The notes under the pieces were generated by a model. The model had not been told where the DNA came from, made no database searches, and saw only the letters and a list, made by a program, of their open reading frames with translations. 64,000 nucleotides of DNA, from the NCBI RefSeq assembly GCF_963931675.1, contig NZ_OZ007039.1:2951806-3015805 (forward strand), written 5' to 3'. Origin of the DNA: an uncultured Alistipes sp. GTDB taxonomy: Bacteria; Bacteroidota; Bacteroidia; Bacteroidales; Rikenellaceae. How positions within the stretch are numbered: the first letter of the stretch is position 1; each line of letters begins with the position of its first letter. A program made the translations under genes and the position numbers. Shown one piece after another: positions 45,590 to 53,317 of the stretch.

Positions 45590-46234
45590 TTACCGGTTCA
45601 GACGCTGTACCGCACTGCGGGCATCGCCCGAACTGTTGAACCGGGGCTGTATGACCATCGTCCCCCGGAGGTCGATCGCGCCCCAACGGCCGTCCGAAAC
45701 CTGCACCACCGCCAGATTCCGGTTGAAATCCGAAGCACTCCGGAATCGGGGCGTAATGGCCCAGCGCCCGTAATGATCCAGATAACCGTACAGTCCCGTC
45801 GCCGGATCCTCCTGCGCCCAAAGTTCAAGCCCCGTCATACGGCCTTTGGTAATCGACTGCATGGCCTCCGCCGCGTCGCCCGAACTCGAAAAAACGGCCG
45901 GTATGACAAACTGCCCCGAAGGATCGATCACTCCGTAACGACCCCCAAGCCGTACCCGGGCCATGCCGTTGCTACCGAACGACTGCACACTCTCGAAACG
46001 AGGCGGGATAACCCACATCCCCAGATCGTTGATATAGCCGTAAAGACCCGTTGCAGGATCCTCGGCCGGTGTATAACGGCGCCCCGCCTGGCCGGGCACC
46101 CCAACCGGAGCGGCCAGCCCATCCGATACCGAACCCGATGTCGGACCCGACAGCAGTCCCGTGAAGGCCGGGCCCATGATCGAACAGGAGCTCAGCAGAC
46201 CGCCGACAATCAGATACAGAAAAATTCGTTTCAT
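45590..46234 (-). CDS. WG-repeat lipoprotein
   Basis: A 214-residue lipoprotein (lipobox IVGGLLSSC). It contains WG-type beta repeats: GLYGYINDLGMWVIPPRFESVQSF, GRYGVIDPSGQFVIPAVFSS, GLYGYLDHYGRWAITPRFRSAS and GRWGAIDLRGTMVIQPRFNSS. These repeats are common in Bacteroidetes surface proteins and are thought to mediate protein contacts; no enzymatic motif is visible. The two longer repeat pairs (EDPATGLYGY occurs twice) show internal duplication. A frameshifted small lipoprotein gene ends 6 bp upstream. Confidence 0.85.
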   Translation of the reverse strand: MKRIFLYLIVGGLLSSCSIMGPAFTGLLSGPTSGSVSDGLAAPVGVPGQAGRRYTPAEDPATGLYGYINDLGMWVIPPRFESVQSFGSNGMARVRLGGRYGVIDPSGQFVIPAVFSSSGDAAEAMQSITKGRMTGLELWAQEDPATGLYGYLDHYGRWAITPRFRSASDFNRNLAVVQVSDGRWGAIDLRGTMVIQPRFNSSGDARSAVQRLNR

Positions 46235-46240
46235 GGTGAT

Positions 46241-46407
46241 TTATCGATGCAGAATGTAGTTGCGGACCAGTTTGCAGGGAATCAGCAGCAGCATGGACGG
46301 CCGGTATTTGACAAATGTGGCGCCGCGCTCCCCAAGTCGTCGGATGCCGCAAACAAGAGATGCACACCCGTGACGGCAGCCAGAAACAGAACAGCGAATT
46401 TCTTCAT
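46241..46407 (-). pseudogene. Small lipoprotein gene with a 1 bp frameshift
   Basis: From the ATG at 46407 the frame reads MKKFAVLFLAAVTG and then goes out of phase. In another frame the sequence continues CASLVCGIRRLGERGATFV to a TAA at 46241. One extra G in the ACGGGT run (minus strand, near 46365) would join them into a 55-residue lipoprotein with the lipobox AAVTGC. The total length, 167 bp, is one short of a whole number of codons. It may be a true mutation or a sequencing or assembly slip. Confidence 0.6.
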
Positions 46408-46525
46408 AAAAGGGTTTTGATGGTCTTGGCGGTACTGATACAAAGATATTCGCAGCCGTCAAAAACTGCGGATCAATACGTCAATTGTTGCGTCAATGGC
46501 ACAAAAACCCCTTGAAACCCGTTTC

Positions 46526-47608
46526 TCAGGCGGTCGGAACGGTGGATTTCCCGCATCCCCGGTCAATCCGATAGCGCGTGGGCGTGCAGCCGTAACGGCG
46601 GATAAAGAAGCGACGGAAGGTCGACAGCGAGTTGAATCCGCAGCTCTCCGCAATGGCCTCGATGGTCAGCTGGCACTCCGGATCGCCGAGGCGTTCTGCA
46701 ACGGCTCGGATCCGGTAGTCGTTGACATATTCGTAGAAACTCGTGCCCAGCGTATGGTTGAGGTAATCCGACAGGTAGGTGCGGTTCGAGCCGAGGCGCT
46801 GCGCCACTTCCCCGATGGTCAGACGGGGATTGAGCCAGATTTTCCGCTCGTCGAAGAGACGTTCGAGCTCCGCGGCGAACTCCGGACGCACCGGTTCGGG
46901 CTGCGGGTCCGAGGCCTGTGATGCGGGGGCATCGGACAATACGAGGGGCTGCTGCCTGTGGATGTTGTAGCAGATCACAACCCACAAAAAGCCCGAGGCG
47001 ACATTGTAGATGATGTCGGCCGGAATCGAGACCTGGAGGGCCGAGTAGGCCCAGACCGAGAGAAAAAGAATGAAGAAGACAAGCAGTTTCCAGAGCCACT
47101 CCAGATCGAGATTCTCCGTATTCGAGAAGTTCTCCCGCAGCGTGCGGTTGTAGGCCGGGATGGTGTGGAAGAGCTGCGTGATCACCCACAGGGAGTAGGC
47201 GAGGGCGCCGAGGATGTCGAGGTGGAAGACGACATCCGAAGGGTAGAATGCGAACAACGCCAGCACGCCGAGAAACGGCAGTTCGTGACGCAGCGCCCGG
47301 CGCCAGGCAAACCACCCCGGCGCGGTCAGTTCGAAGAGCAGGAAGGCGCAGGTCGGGACGGCCAGAATATCGATGCAGATGCAAAGGCGTTCGAGATAAC
47401 GGTCGGGCATGGCGTTATCGATCAGCAGCATGTCTTTCAGGTGGAGCAGGGACCAGAAAAGCAGAACTCCGCCCAGAAGCCGATGCAGCCGCCGTTTCCC
47501 TCGGTTGGCCACGAAGTAGACGCCCATCGCCAGCAGAAGACAGAAAATTACGATTTGCGAATAAAGACGCCACGAGACGGGCATTATGTCGAATATCTGG
47601 ACGTTCAT
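46526..47608 (-). CDS. Membrane-bound AraC-family regulator
   Basis: A 360-residue protein with about seven membrane helices in the first 220 residues (IVIFCLLLAMGVYFVA, LLGGVLLFWSLLHL, and more) followed by a cytoplasmic AraC-type DNA-binding domain. The latter has both helix-turn-helix parts (LTIGEVAQRLGSNRTYLSDYLN and LTIEAIAESCGFNSLSTFRRFFIRRYG). Such proteins sense a signal in the membrane and bind DNA directly. It is divergent from the exported redox operon at 47914-50346, which is its likely target. Confidence 0.88.
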   Translation of the reverse strand: MNVQIFDIMPVSWRLYSQIVIFCLLLAMGVYFVANRGKRRLHRLLGGVLLFWSLLHLKDMLLIDNAMPDRYLERLCICIDILAVPTCAFLLFELTAPGWFAWRRALRHELPFLGVLALFAFYPSDVVFHLDILGALAYSLWVITQLFHTIPAYNRTLRENFSNTENLDLEWLWKLLVFFILFLSVWAYSALQVSIPADIIYNVASGFLWVVICYNIHRQQPLVLSDAPASQASDPQPEPVRPEFAAELERLFDERKIWLNPRLTIGEVAQRLGSNRTYLSDYLNHTLGTSFYEYVNDYRIRAVAERLGDPECQLTIEAIAESCGFNSLSTFRRFFIRRYGCTPTRYRIDRGCGKSTVPTA

Positions 47609-47627
47609 GGACTGGATTTGAGGAGAA

Positions 47628-47659
47628 CAAATATACGCAAAAAGTCCGACGAATCCAAC
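47628..47659 (-). promoter_or_regulatory. Promoter of the membrane AraC regulator
   Basis: On the minus strand TTG (47659-47657), 21 bp, TATATTTG (47635-47628), 20 bp before the start codon. Confidence 0.6.
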
Positions 47660-47913
47660 ATTTCAGTCCGTCGATTATGCTATTCCGGAGAAACCGTCCC
47701 CACAGACCGGAATCCCGTCCCGGAGCGGCAGATCGAAGCGTGGGAGGAGGGGGGGGGCTCTCCGGGAGGCGCATCCCGACTTCCGAAACGGCCCGTGCGA
47801 TACGGGACATCCCCTTCATCAGTAAAAATGGTAAGAATTACCCACATATCGTTACGCCGTTTTGCACCGAATGCGGTACCTTTGTCATACGGAAAACCGG
47901 AGACATCAAAGGA

Positions 47914-48930
47914 ATGAAAAGACACGAAGGCTTGATAAAATCGACGGCCTGCATGCTGGCCCTCTCCGTTCTGTTTTCATGCGGCCCGACGCGGAGTGAG
48001 CATGCCGGCCACCAGCAAAATACAACGCATATGGAAAAAGTGAATCTCGGAAACCTTCCGGCTCTCTACCCGAAACCGCTGACAGTGGTCGGTGCGGAGG
48101 TCGAAGGGAGGGTCAATTGGCTCGTGGTAGGGCATACGGGAATCATCGGTCACGACCGGATTCTCGTGAGCATGAGCAAAAGCCACCATACCAATCAGGG
48201 GATAAAAGATTCCAAAAAACTATCCATCAACCTCGTCAGCCGCGAAATGTTGCCCAAAGCCGACTATGTGGGCAGCGTGAGCGGCGCGTCGGTCGATAAA
48301 TCGAAAGTATTCGAATATCATTGGGGAGAGAACGGCACACCCGTAATCGATATTTCGCCGCTGACGATGGAGTGTGACGTGGTGGAGATCTACGAGACCG
48401 AAGGCTTCGACAACTTCATCTGCTCGATTGCCAATACCTATGCCGCTCCCGATGTGCTCGACAGCAACGGCAAACTCGACTATACGAAGCTGAAACCCGT
48501 GCTGTTCGAGTTCCCGACCTATTCCTATATCGCCACCGGAGAGATTATCGGCAAATGCCTGAACTTGGACAAGCAGCCGGGAATGTGCGCCAAGGAGCCG
48601 ATGACCGCCGACGGTATCGTGCGGCTGTCGAAAGTAGAGGTTTACCCGCAGTACCTCGACGAGTATATGGAATACGCGACCGAGGTGGGCGAAGTCTCCC
48701 TGCGTACCGAACCGGGCGTGTTGACGATGTACGCCGTCAGCGAAAAGGAGAATCCCTGCAAGGTAACAATTCTTGAAACATACGCAAGCCGTGAAGCTTA
48801 CGAGAAGCACATCGCCTCGGAGCATTTCCAGAGATACAAGCAGGGAACGCTGCACATGGTCAAATCGCTGGTATTGTCGGACCAGACGCCGCTCAATCCT
48901 GCCAACAAAATCAATAATTTCATACAGTAA
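47914..48930 (+). CDS. Flavin reductase / antibiotic biosynthesis monooxygenase fusion, lipoprotein
   Basis: A 338-residue fusion. Residues about 1-28 look like a lipoprotein signal (ALSVLFSCGP). Residues about 45-230 match flavin reductase-like FMN-binding proteins (YPKPLTVVGAEVEGRVNWLVVGHTG, SMSKSHHTNQGIKDSKKLSINL, GEIIGKCLNLD). Residues about 240-330 are an ABM domain (VRLSKVEVYPQYLDEYMEYATEV, VLTMYAVSEKENPCKVTILETYASREAYEKHI). The start at 47914 lies after TACCTTTG at 47877-47884; a later start at MEKVNLGN would give a cytoplasmic form. First gene of a three-gene operon; the substrate is unknown. Confidence 0.82.
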   Translation: MKRHEGLIKSTACMLALSVLFSCGPTRSEHAGHQQNTTHMEKVNLGNLPALYPKPLTVVGAEVEGRVNWLVVGHTGIIGHDRILVSMSKSHHTNQGIKDSKKLSINLVSREMLPKADYVGSVSGASVDKSKVFEYHWGENGTPVIDISPLTMECDVVEIYETEGFDNFICSIANTYAAPDVLDSNGKLDYTKLKPVLFEFPTYSYIATGEIIGKCLNLDKQPGMCAKEPMTADGIVRLSKVEVYPQYLDEYMEYATEVGEVSLRTEPGVLTMYAVSEKENPCKVTILETYASREAYEKHIASEHFQRYKQGTLHMVKSLVLSDQTPLNPANKINNFIQ

Positions 48931-48936
48931 ACGGTT

Positions 48937-49755
48937 ATGAAAAGCATCCTTTTATTTTCATTATTCGGCATTTTAACACTCAATGTTATGGCACAGGAAA
49001 AAATCGTACAGACAGCCGGGCGCGACCAGTTGGGCGAATTCGCCCCGAAATTCGCGGAGTTGAACGACGACGTTCTCTTCGGCGAGGTATGGAGCCGCAC
49101 CGACAAGCTCGGTCTTCGTGACCGAAGCTTGGTAACGATTACCTCTCTTATCAGTCAAGGTATCACAGACAACTCGCTCGTATTCCACCTCCAGTCGGCC
49201 CGCAAAAACGGAATCACCCGCACCGAGATCGCCGAAATCATTACCCATATCGGTTTCTATGCCGGGTGGCCCAAGGCTTGGGCGGCGTTCCGTCTGGCCA
49301 AGGAGGTATGGGTCGAAGACACCCCCGGCGAGGATGCCCGGGCTGCCTTCCAGCGCGAAATGATCTTCCCCATCGGCGAGCCCAACACCGCCTATGCGCA
49401 ATATTTCACCGGGCAAAGCTACCTCGCGCCGATCTCCCGCGAACAGGTGAACGTCTCCAACGTGACGTTCGAACCCCGCTGCCGCAACAACTGGCACATC
49501 CACCGCGCCTCCAGCGGCGGCGGACAGATGCTTATCGGCGTGGCCGGGCGCGGCTGGTATCAGGAGGAGGGGAAACCCGCCGTGGAAATCCTCCCCGGAA
49601 CGGTGATCCACATCCCGGCGGGCGTCAAGCACTGGCACGGTGCCGCCGCCGACTCCTGGTTCGCACACCTCGCCTTCGAAATCCCCGGAGAGAACACCTC
49701 CAACGAGTGGCTCGAACCCGTCACCGACGAAGCCTACGACCAACTCTCAAAATAA
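48937..49755 (+). CDS. Carboxymuconolactone decarboxylase / cupin fusion, exported
   Basis: A 272-residue protein with a signal peptide (MKSILLFSLFGILTLNVMAQ). The first domain (about 25-125) is a carboxymuconolactone decarboxylase/AhpD-like helical domain (DRSLVTITSLISQGITDNSLVFHLQSA, IAEIITHIGFYAGWPKAWAAF); it lacks the CxxC pair of AhpD. The second (about 160-255) is a cupin with metal-binding His in NNWHIHRASSGGG and GVKHWHGAAADSW. Fusions of this type are common in gut Bacteroidales and often sit beside flavin enzymes. Six bp after the preceding gene. Confidence 0.88.
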   Translation: MKSILLFSLFGILTLNVMAQEKIVQTAGRDQLGEFAPKFAELNDDVLFGEVWSRTDKLGLRDRSLVTITSLISQGITDNSLVFHLQSARKNGITRTEIAEIITHIGFYAGWPKAWAAFRLAKEVWVEDTPGEDARAAFQREMIFPIGEPNTAYAQYFTGQSYLAPISREQVNVSNVTFEPRCRNNWHIHRASSGGGQMLIGVAGRGWYQEEGKPAVEILPGTVIHIPAGVKHWHGAAADSWFAHLAFEIPGENTSNEWLEPVTDEAYDQLSK

Positions 49756-49767
49756 AGACGGACACCC

Positions 49768-50346
49768 ATGTATAAACTCGTTCTGGCAGGCGTGTCGGCC
49801 CTCTTCATGGCAGCCGCAGCCTGCGCACAACCCAATCAGACCATGAACAGCACACAACCGAATCCCAGGATCCTCGTCGCCTGTTTTTCGGCAACCGGCA
49901 CGACCGCCCGCATCGCCGAAAAGGTGGCCGCCGCTACGGGTGGGACACTTTACGCCATCACCCCGGCCGAACCCTACACGGCGGCCGACCTCGACTGGAC
50001 CGACAAACGCTCGCGCAGCTCGCGGGAGATGAACGACCCGAAGGCCCGGCCCGAGATCGGCGGGGAGAAAATCGACATGACCCGTTATGAGGTGATTTTC
50101 GTCGGGTATCCCATCTGGTGGGACCTCGCTCCGCGCATCGTCGAGACCTTCCTCGACCGTTACGACCTGGGCGGGAAGACCGTCATTCCCTTTGCCACGT
50201 CGGGCGGCAGCGGAATCTCGAACAGCGCCGCAGCCTTGAAAAAGGCCTATCCCCAGGCTGCGTGGCGGCCGGGACGGCTGTTGAACCGGGCGGGCGATGC
50301 CGAGGTCCGCGCCTGGGTCGAACAGGTCCTGAAAGTGGAAAATTGA
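49768..50346 (+). CDS. Exported flavodoxin-like protein
   Basis: A 192-residue flavodoxin-fold protein. The FMN phosphate loop is CFSATGTTARIAEKVA at about residue 40, and the flavin-stacking region is YPIWWDLAPRIVETFL, with FATSGGSGISNS further on. The N terminus (MYKLVLAGVSALFMAAAACAQ) is a signal or lipoprotein signal peptide, so this electron carrier is predicted outside the cytoplasm. It closes the three-gene operon and may exchange electrons with the flavin reductase encoded by the first gene. Confidence 0.87.
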   Translation: MYKLVLAGVSALFMAAAACAQPNQTMNSTQPNPRILVACFSATGTTARIAEKVAAATGGTLYAITPAEPYTAADLDWTDKRSRSSREMNDPKARPEIGGEKIDMTRYEVIFVGYPIWWDLAPRIVETFLDRYDLGGKTVIPFATSGGSGISNSAAALKKAYPQAAWRPGRLLNRAGDAEVRAWVEQVLKVEN

Positions 50347-50416
50347 AAATGGAAAACAGGAAATTCCGATCCGCCATTTCCCATTCCACACACCGCCCAA
50401 AAATCGCACACCCCAC

Positions 50417-50453
50417 GAAAAAACCGGAAGGTCTGGTACCTTCCGGTTTTTCG
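50417..50453. terminator. Terminator after the flavodoxin gene
   Basis: A 14 bp stem (50419-50432 with 50438-50451) with A-run and T-run on the two sides, so it works in both directions. It lies between the convergent redox and glp operons. Confidence 0.85.
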
Positions 50454-50475
50454 CATTTCACGCCCTCCGCACGGA

Positions 50476-50553
50476 TCAGGAGGCGAAGAGGTCCGGCAGT
50501 TCCTGGTCCCACTCCAGCGTGTTGATGTTGAAGAGCGTCGTCCGCGAGGCCCC
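50476..50553 (-). pseudogene. Remnant of a glycerol kinase gene
   Basis: A minus-strand frame ending at 50476 reads GASRTTLFNINTLEWDQEL and then PDLFAS. The first part is the highly conserved glycerol kinase segment that in complete enzymes follows the substrate site. Nothing of the N-terminal ATPase half or the C-terminal half is recognisable nearby. It lies 70 bp beyond glpC, where a glpK gene would fit in a glp operon. It is a deletion remnant. Confidence 0.7.
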
Positions 50554-50625
50554 GGTTCTTCAGCTCGTCGAGCAGGTTCTTCGGCAAGCAGGGTAGGTCC
50601 GATTCCGTTCCCCGGAACGGCCCCG

Positions 50626-51849
50626 CTACGCCAGTCGCGAAGCCAAGATGTGCAGCGGGTGTTCGCAGGGCTTCGAGGTCGACATCTCGATCTGCCATTT
50701 GCAGGTCTCGCAGTCCGTGGCCACGATGTCGGCCCCCGACTCCTCGATCTGGCGGAACAGCGGAGCTCCGATAGCCTGCGAGACCCCGTAGTTCTCCTTC
50801 TTGAATCCGTAGGTCCCCCCGATGCCGCAGCACTGCGAATCGAGCACCGTGACCTCCACGCCCGGAATCATCCGCAGCAGCTCGATCGAATAGTAGCTCC
50901 AGCCCATCTTCTCCATGTGGCACGGCGTGTGGTAGGCCACGCGCAGCGGGGCAGTCTCCTTGAACTTCAACCGGGCCTTGCCCGACTGGATCAACCGGTA
51001 GAGGTAGCGCGTGGCCAGCTCGATGCGGTCGCGCACGTCGCCGTTTTCCAGTCCGAGCAGGTGGGGATACTCGTCGCGCAGCGTGAAGGTGCAGGTCGAC
51101 GAGGTGGTGATCAGGTCCAGGTCGCGGCCCTTCACCGACGTGCGGATCGACTGCAGGTTCGTCGCGGCCTGACGCCGCGCCTGCTTGTAGAGCCCGTTCG
51201 AGATCAGCGCCACGCCGCAGCACTTCTCCTTGTCGAGCAGTTGCACACCGTAGCCCAGGGCGTTCATGATCCGCAGCAGGTCCTTGCCCAGCTGCGGGTT
51301 GTTGTAGTTCACGTAGCAGCCGTGGAAGTAGGCCACCTGCTTCGGGAAGGCCTCCTGTGCCGCCGCAGCGTGCTTGCGGTACCACGACGTGAAGGTCCCG
51401 TACGCATACTTCGGGAAAACGCGACGGTGATCGATCGCCATCACCTTGTCCATCATGAAGCGGACGGGTTTCAGCTTCACGGCCGTATTGACGATCGGCG
51501 CAAAGGGCGTGGCCAGCGTCCCCACGAGGTCCGTATTGGCCAGCACGAAGTTCCGCAGCGACATATTGTGCTGCGGCCCGTACTTGATGCGCGCCGCCTG
51601 GATGATGTCGCCGATACGCACGTTCGACGGGCACGCCACCTCGCAACGTTTGCAGTTCATGCAGTATTTCAGGGCGTTGTCGAAGAAATCGGGCTGTTTG
51701 AGCCGCAGACGCTCACCGTCCGGACCCGCCTGTTTCGGACCCGGGTAGTCCGGATTCGCCGCAGCCACCGGGCAGTACACCGTGCAGATCGTACATTTGA
51801 TGCACTGCTCGAAATTATTCTCGCTGACGCTGTTCTGCTGGATATTCAT
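50626..51849 (-). CDS. glpC: Anaerobic glycerol-3-phosphate dehydrogenase subunit C
   Basis: A 407-residue iron-sulfur subunit that anchors GlpAB to the membrane and passes electrons to the quinone pool. Two 4Fe-4S motifs near the N terminus: CIKCTICTVYCPVAAANP and CMNCKRCEVACPS. Two CCG domains follow (FHGCYVNYNNPQLGKDLL with DKEKCCGVALI; CHMEKMGWSYYSIELL with DSQCCGIGGTYG). Order glpA-glpB-glpC on the minus strand is standard. A 184 bp gap separates it from glpB. Confidence 0.94.
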   Translation of the reverse strand: MNIQQNSVSENNFEQCIKCTICTVYCPVAAANPDYPGPKQAGPDGERLRLKQPDFFDNALKYCMNCKRCEVACPSNVRIGDIIQAARIKYGPQHNMSLRNFVLANTDLVGTLATPFAPIVNTAVKLKPVRFMMDKVMAIDHRRVFPKYAYGTFTSWYRKHAAAAQEAFPKQVAYFHGCYVNYNNPQLGKDLLRIMNALGYGVQLLDKEKCCGVALISNGLYKQARRQAATNLQSIRTSVKGRDLDLITTSSTCTFTLRDEYPHLLGLENGDVRDRIELATRYLYRLIQSGKARLKFKETAPLRVAYHTPCHMEKMGWSYYSIELLRMIPGVEVTVLDSQCCGIGGTYGFKKENYGVSQAIGAPLFRQIEESGADIVATDCETCKWQIEMSTSKPCEHPLHILASRLA

Positions 51850-52033
51850 GATTGATTGCTATTTAACATATCATCATATTTTATCTTTATTATGCTTTCG
51901 TCCGCCGTTGCTCGCGGCCACGGGCCGCGCATTCAAATCTGACCCACCCCCAAACCCCCGCCTCAGGCAGGGGCTTTATGGGAAAGGCCTTTCCGACTGT
52001 GGAAAGAAGAAGCCTTCGGTCCGCCTGCTTTCC

Positions 52034-53317
52034 CTAATTTTCAATCTTCAATTCTCCATTCTCAAATCTCGAAATGTTTTCCGCCACGTGGAGGGCCGAA
52101 AGCATCGAGATGCCCGCACCGCAACCCTCCTGCACCGGATGGAAGCCTGCAAGCCCCGCTCCCGCACAATACAGGTTTTCGAGCACTTTCCCCTCCTTCA
52201 AAACTCGCAGCGAGGAGTCGGTCTTCACGCCGAAGGCCTGGTAGGCCTGCCGGTCGAAGAAACGCAGCGTGTACCACTCCGCGCGATTGGCCACATACTC
52301 CGTATCGGCCCCGAAGACGGGCTCCACGATCCGGTCGGGAGTCGCCTGCAGCCCCTTGCTGAAGAAACTGCCCGTCGCCAGCACGAAATGCGCGGCCTCG
52401 AAGGGAATATTGCCGTGGTTGGCCGTGAAGATACGCTCCACGCGGGAGCCCTCCGTCTCGGCCGACACGACGCTGTCGCCCAGGAAATATTCGCCGCCCA
52501 GCGCCTGGAAACGGCGCTGCAGGGCCTGCTGGGCCCGGATGCCCGGAATCGACGGCGGAAGGGTCGGCAGCAGGTAGATCGGATGCCCGGCCCGCGAGCG
52601 CAGGAACTCCAGCGAATCGTTGCGCACAAGGCCGATCAACGCCGGAAGGATCAGCGCATCGCACGTCGGAGCCAGTCGCCGCAACTCCTCGGCCAGGGCC
52701 TCCAGATTGGCCTCCCGGTCGAAGACCCGGGCAATGTTCGCCGAACGCATCTCGCTCGGGTTCTTGCGGATCCGCTCCAGATCCGGATGGTTGAAGCTCC
52801 CGAAACGGCACTCGATGCCGAGTTTGCGGAACTCCTCGGCGATGAACTCCGGGTAGAAATCCAGAAATCCCTCCACGTTGACGATGCACACCGTCCTGAA
52901 GGGAAGCCGGGCCGCTTCGTCGGTCGTCAGATAGCCGTCGATGGTCAGCCACGTGGCCCTGGCCTTGCCCATGGGCGTAATCCGGAAGTGGTTGCGGCGG
53001 CTGTCGCCCGCAACCCGGATCCCGGCCCCGCGCAGCAGCGCCGCGGCCTCCGCCGCATAACGCGCGCAGCGCTCCGCCCCGATCACGGAGTAGGGGTGCG
53101 ACGGGGCGATCTTCTCCAGTTCGGCGATCCCCGCCACCGGGTCCGTGACGGGAGTGCCGTCGGGCAGGCTCCCCAACAGATCGAACGACCCCGACGAGAA
53201 GTGGATCGCACTCTGACCCTGCGAGACAATCGCGCAGCGCTGTCCCGCTTCCGCCAGGCGGATGCCGCACGTCATGCCGGCCAGTCCGCCTCCGATGATG
53301 ACTGTATCGAATCTCAT
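52034..53317 (-). CDS. glpB: Anaerobic glycerol-3-phosphate dehydrogenase subunit B
   Basis: A 427-residue flavin subunit. The N-terminal dinucleotide-binding motif is DTVIIGGGLAGMTCGIRLAEAG; later parts match GlpB (DLLGSLPDGTPVTDPVAGI, FVLATGSFFSKGL, NLYCAGAGLAGFHPVQEGCGAGISML). The start MRFDTVII at 53317 overlaps the glpA stop by 4 bp, so translation is probably coupled. The enzyme oxidises sn-glycerol-3-phosphate to dihydroxyacetone phosphate under anaerobic conditions. Confidence 0.93.
   Translation of the reverse strand: MRFDTVIIGGGLAGMTCGIRLAEAGQRCAIVSQGQSAIHFSSGSFDLLGSLPDGTPVTDPVAGIAELEKIAPSHPYSVIGAERCARYAAEAAALLRGAGIRVAGDSRRNHFRITPMGKARATWLTIDGYLTTDEAARLPFRTVCIVNVEGFLDFYPEFIAEEFRKLGIECRFGSFNHPDLERIRKNPSEMRSANIARVFDREANLEALAEELRRLAPTCDALILPALIGLVRNDSLEFLRSRAGHPIYLLPTLPPSIPGIRAQQALQRRFQALGGEYFLGDSVVSAETEGSRVERIFTANHGNIPFEAAHFVLATGSFFSKGLQATPDRIVEPVFGADTEYVANRAEWYTLRFFDRQAYQAFGVKTDSSLRVLKEGKVLENLYCAGAGLAGFHPVQEGCGAGISMLSALHVAENISRFENGELKIEN

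Noticed and set aside
50336..50390. AT-rich words (AAATTGAAAATGGAAAA and similar) after the flavodoxin gene and before glpB
   Set aside because: Short low-complexity words common in intergenic DNA of this group; too little structure to call a repeat.
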